Assembly (NCBI RefSeq): GCF_026008495.1
Contig: NZ_BQUN01000078.1
Location: 1 to 37,011 of the forward strand
Source: Streptomyces sp. A012304
GTDB taxonomy: Bacteria; Actinomycetota; Actinomycetes; Streptomycetales; Streptomycetaceae
Length of the DNA: 37,011 nt
Direction: 5' to 3'
Positions 33,901 through 37,011 of the stretch are shown here, one piece after another; position 1 is the first letter of the stretch; the number at the start of each line of letters is the position of its first letter. Below the pieces are notes generated by a model. It saw only the letters and a program-made list of their open reading frames with translations. It did no database searches and had not been told where the DNA came from. Position numbers and translations under genes: made by a program.

Positions 33901-34029
33901 GGCAAGGCGGACCTCGTCGCGCGGGACACCGCGGGTGGGCTGTACCGGCTGCCCGGTACCGGGACCGGCACCTTCGGGGCGCGGGTCAAGATCGGCGCGG
34001 GGTGGCAGAACTACAAGGGCCTTTTCTAG
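30949..34029 (+). CDS. Secreted FG-GAP/VCBS repeat protein
   Basis: 1026 residues if started at TTG 30949. This start gives a typical signal peptide: ARHGFVRLRL, hydrophobic VAASAVLAAGLSPLL, and a likely cleavage after AVA (about residue 32); GGGGAGGGA is five bases upstream. The in-frame ATG at 30877 would put 24 unsuitable residues in front. The body (about 60-700) is a beta-propeller-like succession of strands (VVAFREWDD, LLFIAGGKTWGD, WLVFRAG and so on), then a FlgD-like/Ig-like segment around GKPVPNGHYDWTVTVR. The C-terminal 200 residues carry Ca-binding FG-GAP/VCBS motifs DLNGDRCDD, DVNKDGRPD, DLNGDGVGD and DITGDGKAD. Probably extracellular, binding a surface or polymer; no catalytic domain seen. 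Confidence 0.85.
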   Translation: MARHGFVRLRLVAASAVLAAGLSPLLPSPAVADTPQETVVPANLRDTYTSGALYGASTYSGRDGAGAQGVFHSLEGSGLVWTRYSDGTSTKVVRPQGYINYGVAGGDVLAYHYPDGRVDLWNAADGITRTVRIPEELEPIAVHDDVVVAFREWDDESGASHRETHLLFPEADGGTRDVPVTGVPEGYDLVRPTGADADGLLFIAGGKTWGDYRSVMVDRRTGQVRGWTPARSTPYLDAQVTTDHVVVFDAGDPTVLVFPRSDLSAAPTAVTLASSDAQDLAVVGDWLVFRAGSAVRAQPLAGGAAVTLLSSSHRGVSAVSDGTALAVGRTPAIDDWGVQRIQPGPDGIPVVTQIKALPKPPRKIQGLALDHGRLVLTDQQSATAGGGMRSTLRRTVAPTGTPTFGPASTALGGGVIDNCEAGDVACSSLWGAADGQLVWLDHDPATGSDLLSSAGPGYFLRERKVPAGGRITDVSGRYVIHKAATQQSVYRIAGTGTGVPVVTRTPGPAALSGHLLWTPGTTPGVVTAYDLAARKTTETLTTDAGCTPTDLQALGRWLYWTCDGRAGVYDRTARTSVPVPADEAALGDGYVVTHDKQAGKLVMTTVADGAPVSRVIGDLPDTGVSQRGVRWTVDESGANAAYVDRREQVRLVPSGVPQQPLRLLEPAQTPAETSPGNPLVAHLLLSKPAVGWSLDVRARTTGERVGGTDGGAVRGALNVNWYGGAESGGKPVPNGHYDWTVTVRSADGVGDPLVVRGTVRMVGGSAVFHDYVGPGSKPDGVGDLLTMPRPGTLTYQQGTGLGTFSGQVSGSGWPGGITAVPFGDLNGDRCDDVLVRLSGGELRAYATGCGGAVTPTSPHWTVGAGGFGQFDVLTSPGDVNKDGRPDLIARNPSTGKVYLYKGTSSRTLAAPVKLYDNWKSYKKIVGVGDLNGDGVGDLLAQDTANNLYRYLGTGNGTFTARVKLFANWGASYNTVVGAGDITGDGKADLVARDTAGGLYRLPGTGTGTFGARVKIGAGWQNYKGLF

Positions 34030-34036
34030 CCAACTT

Positions 34037-34050
34037 GTGACGTGTGTCAC
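34037..34050 (+). promoter_or_regulatory. Crp-type site candidate upstream of the APC permease
   Basis: GTGACGTGTGTCAC fits GTGAC-N4-GTCAC and sits only 27 nt before the ATG at 34078, a position suited to repression or to overlap with the transcription start. Confidence 0.4.
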
Positions 34051-34077
34051 GCCCCCGGTGAGGGAATTGCTGGGGGC

Positions 34078-35601
34078 ATGACAGATGACGTCAGTACGAG
34101 CGGGTTGTCGGACGAGGAACGGCTGGCTCAGCTCGGCTACACACAGGTCCTCGCCCGCCGAATGTCGGCGTTCTCCAACTACGCGGTCTCCTTCACGATC
34201 ATCTCGGTGCTGTCCGGGTGCCTGACGCTGTACCTGTTCGGCATGAACACCGGCGGCCCCGCGGTCATCACCTGGGGCTGGGTCGCCGTAGGACTGATGA
34301 CCCTCTTCGTCGGCCTGGCGATGGCCGAGATCTGCTCGGCGTACCCGACCTCGGCAGGCCTCTACTTCTGGGCGCACCGCCTGGCCCCGCCCCGCAGCGC
34401 CGCCGCCTGGGCGTGGTTCACGGGCTGGTTCAACGTGCTCGGCCAGGTGGCGGTGACGGCCGGCATCGACTTCGGGGCGGCGTCCTTCCTCGGCGCGTAC
34501 CTGAACCTCCAGTTCGACTTCGAGGTGACACCCGGCCGGACGATCATGCTGTTCGCGGGCATTCTGATCCTGCACGGCCTGCTGAACACCTTCGGCGTGC
34601 GCATCGTCGCGCTGCTGAACAGCGTGAGCGTGTGGTGGCACGTGCTGGGCGTCGCGGTGATCGTCGGCGCGCTGACCTTCGTACCCGACCACCACCAGTC
34701 GGCGTCGTTCGTCTTCGGCGAGTTCGTCAACAACACCGGCTGGGGCAGCGGGGTGTACGTCGTGGCACTGGGGCTGCTGATGGCCCAGTACACCTTCACC
34801 GGCTACGACGCCTCCGCCCATATGACGGAGGAGACCCGCGACGCGTCGACGGCGGGCCCGCAGGGCATCGTCCGCTCCATCTGGACCTCCTGGATAGCCG
34901 GCTTCGTCCTGCTCCTCGGCTTCACCTTCGCCATCCAGTCCTACGAGGGCGCGCTCGCCTCCCCGACCGGCGCGCCACCCGCGCAGATCCTCCTCGACGC
35001 GCTCGGCGCGACGGCGGGCAAGCTGCTGCTGCTCGTCGTGATCGGCGCGCAGCTCTTCTGCGGCATGGCCTCGGTCACCGCCAACAGCCGCATGATCTAC
35101 GCCTTCTCGCGGGACGGCGCGCTGCCCTTCTCCCGCCTCTGGAGCACCGTCGACCGCAACCGCACCCCGGTCGCGGCGGTCTGGCTGGCGGCCGGCGGCG
35201 CACTCGTGCTGGGCCTGCCCTACCTGATCAATGTCACCGCGTACGCGGCGGTCACGTCGATCGCCGTGATCGGCCTCTACATCGCCTACGTCATCCCGAC
35301 GCTGCTGCGGCTGCGCAAGGGCGAGGCCTTCGAACGGGGTCCGTGGCACCTGGGCCGCTGGTCGCGGGCGGTGGGCGTGGTGTCGGTGGCCTGGGTGGCC
35401 GTCATCACGGTCCTGTTCATGCTGCCCCAGGTCTCCCCGGTCACCTGGGAGACCTTCAACTACGCCCCGATCGCCGTACTGGTCGTTCTCGGCTTCGCGG
35501 CGCCCTGGTGGCTGGTGTCGGCCCGCCACTGGTTCCTCGCCCCCGACCACGCCCGAACGACGGCCCGGGAGGGTGTACCGGCCGAAACGACGGATCCGTG
35601 A
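34078..35601 (+). CDS. APC-superfamily amino acid / GABA-type permease
   Basis: 507 residues with about 12 membrane helices; cytoplasmic membrane importer. The sequence AEICSAYPTSAGLYFWAHRLAPP (about 83-105) is the signature loop of the amino acid/choline (ACT, GABA-permease-like) subfamily, and YTFTGYDASAHMTEETRDA (about 238-256) and CGMASVTANSRMIYAFSRDGALP (about 328-350) are its other conserved stretches. Substrate could be GABA, choline, ethanolamine or another amino acid and cannot be decided. ATG 34078 is used; the ribosome site (GGGGG) is weak. A Crp-type palindrome lies 27 nt upstream. Confidence 0.92.
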   Translation: MTDDVSTSGLSDEERLAQLGYTQVLARRMSAFSNYAVSFTIISVLSGCLTLYLFGMNTGGPAVITWGWVAVGLMTLFVGLAMAEICSAYPTSAGLYFWAHRLAPPRSAAAWAWFTGWFNVLGQVAVTAGIDFGAASFLGAYLNLQFDFEVTPGRTIMLFAGILILHGLLNTFGVRIVALLNSVSVWWHVLGVAVIVGALTFVPDHHQSASFVFGEFVNNTGWGSGVYVVALGLLMAQYTFTGYDASAHMTEETRDASTAGPQGIVRSIWTSWIAGFVLLLGFTFAIQSYEGALASPTGAPPAQILLDALGATAGKLLLLVVIGAQLFCGMASVTANSRMIYAFSRDGALPFSRLWSTVDRNRTPVAAVWLAAGGALVLGLPYLINVTAYAAVTSIAVIGLYIAYVIPTLLRLRKGEAFERGPWHLGRWSRAVGVVSVAWVAVITVLFMLPQVSPVTWETFNYAPIAVLVVLGFAAPWWLVSARHWFLAPDHARTTAREGVPAETTDP

Positions 35602-35690
35602 CGTTTCTCCGTCGCCGGCACGGCCGTGTCCCCGATACCCGATCGGAGACACGGCCTCCTCCGGCTATGCTCATGGAGGCGGCATCGCCT

Positions 35691-35763
35691 GGGCCCTTAG
35701 CTCAATTGGCAGAGCAGTGGACTTTTAATCCATTGGTTGTGGGTTCGAGTCCCACAGGGCCTA
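35691..35763 (+). tRNA. tRNA-Lys(UUU)
   Basis: Acceptor GGGCCCT pairs with AGGGCCT (one G-T wobble), D-arm GCTCAATTGGCAGAGC, anticodon arm GTGGA-CTTTTAA-TCCAT giving TTT, T-arm GTGGG-TTCGAGT-CCCAC, discriminator A. 73 nt, CCA not encoded. TATGCT at about 35666 is a possible -10. Its 3' half is a plausible attachment site for an integrative element in the DNA to the right. Confidence 0.95.
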
Positions 35764-35768
35764 CGAGA

Positions 35769-35804
35769 GAGCCCCCACGTCAGAGGGATTTGACGTGGGG
35801 GCTC
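35769..35804 (+). terminator. Terminator after tRNA-Lys
   Basis: Perfect 14-bp inverted repeat GAGCCCCCACGTCA (35769-35782) / TGACGTGGGGGCTC (35791-35804), 8-nt loop, followed shortly by GTTTTT. Confidence 0.9.
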
Positions 35805-35879
35805 AGCCGTTTTTCGGGGGCTCGTTGATCGTTAGCTCGCCCAATGCTCGCCCGAAGTGCAGACGATCAAGACATGGAT

Positions 35880-35919
35880 GCGGCCCCGGTCGGCGACGGG
35901 GGGCGCCGGCCGGGGCCGC
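35880..35919 (-). terminator. Possible terminator of the small minus-strand operon
   Basis: GCGGCCCCGG (35880-35889) / CCGGGGCCGC (35910-35919), a 10-bp stem with a 20-nt GC-rich loop, about 60 nt beyond the stop of the last minus-strand gene. Confidence 0.55.
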
Positions 35920-35976
35920 GGGTCCCGCTCGCCCCAATGGCATGGGGTACTGGGCGGGCGGGAGATCAGCCGGGGG

Positions 35977-36285
35977 TTACCGGCAAGGCTGTGCGAGTGC
36001 GTGCAGGGCGCGGCTGTCGGGGCAGTAGTCGCGGTGTGAGCAGCGGGGGCATGTTCGGATGTGGATGCCGTACACCCGGGCGGCCTCGCGGCTGGCGCAG
36101 GACTGGCAGGCGCGTGGCAGCCAGCGCTGCAGCACGCCGTCGATGACGCTGAGCCGGGGCCCGATGCCCATCTCGGGCGTCTTGCCGCACCACACGCAGA
36201 GCTGACCCGTCACTCGTGCGCGGGCGAGCCGGGCCGCCTTCGGCACGGCCAGCATCTCGGCCGCGTTGACGAACCCGGCGTTCAC
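35977..36285 (-). CDS. Small Cys-rich (zinc-finger-like) protein, element-type
   Basis: 102 residues with paired cysteines: CVWCG (30-33), CQSC (60-63), then CPRC (79-82) and C88, an arrangement suited to one or two zinc sites. The segment RACQSCASREAARVYGIHIRTCPRC resembles small proteins I associate with actinomycete integrative elements and phages, but I assign no function. The GTG start at 36285 overlaps the stop of the preceding gene by GTGA (36282-36285), so it is translationally coupled and is the third gene of a three-gene unit. Confidence 0.65.
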   Translation of the reverse strand: MNAGFVNAAEMLAVPKAARLARARVTGQLCVWCGKTPEMGIGPRLSVIDGVLQRWLPRACQSCASREAARVYGIHIRTCPRCSHRDYCPDSRALHALAQPCR

Positions 36286-36461
36286 GGCTGGTCCGCGATG
36301 GGGGCGAGGTCGTAGGCCTCGCGGCACGAGAAGCACGCGAAGTGCCGGGCGCCCGCCGCGTCCCGCACGAGACGGGCGGTGGCGCTGTAGCCCTGGTGCC
36401 AGGCGCACCAGGCGATACCGACTGACTGGGGGGTGGTCGGGTGTGTGCCGTCGGTTTTCAC
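36282..36461 (-). CDS. Tiny Cys/His-containing protein, element-type
   Basis: 59 residues: WCAWHQGY near residue 18-25 and CFSC (43-46) give Cys/His pairs that could bind zinc; otherwise unrecognised. The GTG start at 36461 overlaps the stop of the preceding gene and its own stop overlaps the next start, both as GTGA. Middle gene of the coupled trio. Confidence 0.6.
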   Translation of the reverse strand: MKTDGTHPTTPQSVGIAWCAWHQGYSATARLVRDAAGARHFACFSCREAYDLAPIADQP

Positions 36462-36703
36462 GTGCTCACCTCGTCTTTGATCTCGGCCCAGATCTCCGGT
36501 GTGCCGCCCGCGCTGCTGCTGCCCCAGTCGTCTGCGGTCTGCAGGACGGCGATGACCTGGTGCCACCGGTCCCACTCGTCCGGGGCGGGGGCGAGGGCGG
36601 ATATGCGGGCGCCGTGCTGGACGGGGAAGAGGTCCACCTGCTCCCCGTCGAGGGCTTCCTTGAGGGCGGCCCGTAACTGGGCTGCTCGGTCGCTGATCGG
36701 CAC
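36458..36703 (-). CDS. Small protein of unknown function, element-type
   Basis: 81 residues from GTG 36703 (the ATG at 36778 would add 25 residues encoded by the operator region and is less likely). An N-terminal helix (SDRAAQLRAALKEALDG) is followed by QVDLFPVQHGARISAL and a C-terminal part with DEWDRWHQVIAVL. No recognised family. First gene of the coupled minus-strand trio, divergent from the GntR gene. Start choice is uncertain because no strong ribosome site is visible. Confidence 0.5.
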   Translation of the reverse strand: MPISDRAAQLRAALKEALDGEQVDLFPVQHGARISALAPAPDEWDRWHQVIAVLQTADDWGSSSAGGTPEIWAEIKDEVST

Positions 36704-36720
36704 GACGAATCCCCGCTCTT

Positions 36721-36769
36721 GTGCGAGAGAATGACTCTCGCACGAGAGTAGCGAGAGTCTGGCTACTCT
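36721..36769. promoter_or_regulatory. Inverted-repeat operator cluster between the small operon and the GntR gene
   Basis: GTGCGAGAG (36721-36729) / CTCTCGCAC (36735-36743) with a 5-nt spacer, overlapping a second inverted repeat AGAGTAGC (36745-36752) / GCTACTCT (36762-36769). CGAGAG recurs at 36724, 36743 and 36752. The position between divergent genes, one of which encodes a GntR regulator, makes an autoregulatory operator likely. Confidence 0.7.
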
Positions 36770-36801
36770 GTCACGCAAGTCACATGGAAGGGAGGCGGAC
36801 G

Positions 36802-37011
36802 GTGACGGCCGAGACGCCCCTGTACCTGCAAGTCGCCGAGGAACTGCGAGGCCTGATCGAATCGGGCGAGCTGCCGCCCGGCACCCGTCTCCCCTCCGTC
36901 TCCGAGATCTCCGCCAAGCACGGCAGCAGCAACAGCGTGGCCACGGCCGCCTACAAGGTCCTCGTCGACGACGGCCTGGTCGTCTCCCGGCACGGCGCCG
37001 GCCACTACGTC
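36802..37011 (+). CDS. GntR-family transcriptional regulator (truncated by window end)
   Basis: The first 70 residues of a GntR-type regulator: TPLYLQVAEELRGLIESGEL, PPGTRLPSVSEISAKHGSSNSVATAAYKVLVDDGLVVSRHGAGHYV, i.e. a complete winged helix-turn-helix; the effector domain or remainder lies outside the window. In actinomycete integrative-conjugative elements a GntR (KorSA-type) regulator commonly controls replication and transfer genes. The GTG at 36802 follows GGAAGGGAGG at about 7 nt. Divergent from three tiny genes across an operator-like region. Confidence 0.85.
   Translation, partial: MTAETPLYLQVAEELRGLIESGELPPGTRLPSVSEISAKHGSSNSVATAAYKVLVDDGLVVSRHGAGHYV

Noticed and set aside
32821..35652. 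Very long open frame on the minus strand opposite the FG-GAP protein and the permease
   Set aside because: It spans two well-supported plus-strand genes; such frames are expected opposite high-GC genes, and the translation is low-complexity without motifs.

Overview
The window is high-GC actinobacterial chromosome, almost certainly Streptomyces. The evidence is very strong third-position G/C bias, frequent GTG starts, a 68-residue BldC-type developmental regulator, a valine dehydrogenase, an Lsr2-family paralogue, a DUF3073-type protein, and the arrangement purC / purSQL / purF-purM / vdh / bldC / hrpA seen near the origin in this genus. A parS-like palindrome (25411-25430) fits an origin-proximal position.

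Layout. 1-2137: a cytoplasmic protein with an N,N-dimethylformamidase large-subunit-like domain, then a short degenerate tandem repeat. 2138-3190: purC and a tRNA-Gly(GCC). 3214-7062 (minus): a four-gene operon, ABC ATPase > ABC-2 permease > histidine kinase > NarL/LuxR-type response regulator, joined by 4-nt overlaps. 7243-7466: a second tRNA-Gly(GCC) and a tRNA-Gly(UCC). 7603-7920 (minus): lsrL, divergent from purS-purQ-purL (8242-11437), whose genes overlap by 4 nt. 11530-15189: a mycothiol-type DinB/SCP-like protein, purF (probably leaderless) and purM. 15295-16969 (minus): a DUF3073-type protein and vdh. 17225-18823: an uncharacterised conserved protein and bldC, each with substantial upstream non-coding DNA. 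19276-23776 (minus): a small CPIC protein, tRNA-Asp and the DEAH helicase HrpA. 23849-25617: a tiny membrane protein divergent from an unrecognised 369-aa protein with a striking nested-palindrome control region, then a tRNA cluster Glu-Asp-Phe with parS inside it. 25698-30773: a membrane-anchored metallophosphoesterase, a minimal zincin, a proline-rich putative lipoprotein and a DEAD-box RNA helicase with a tandemly duplicated Arg/Asp/Gly-rich tail. 30949-35601: a secreted FG-GAP/VCBS repeat protein and an APC permease. 35691-37011: tRNA-Lys(UUU), then three tiny coupled minus-strand genes divergent from a truncated GntR regulator. That last block looks like the edge of an integrative element at the tRNA 3' end, but neither an integrase nor the second att site is in view.

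How the genes work together. Six purine genes (purC, purS, purQ, purL, purF, purM) supply most steps from PRPP to SAICAR. Housekeeping functions (tRNAs, RNA helicases, Vdh) alternate with regulators (BldC, LsrL, the two-component/ABC module). Four intergenic sites fit GTG-N6-GNCAC, the Streptomyces Crp-type pattern, upstream of purS, between the gene at 17225 and bldC, downstream of bldC, and upstream of the APC permease. The least explained part is 24114-25329 (palindromic control region, unrecognised DNA-binding-like protein, terminator whose loop is the stop codon), followed by the presumptive element edge at 35691-37011.
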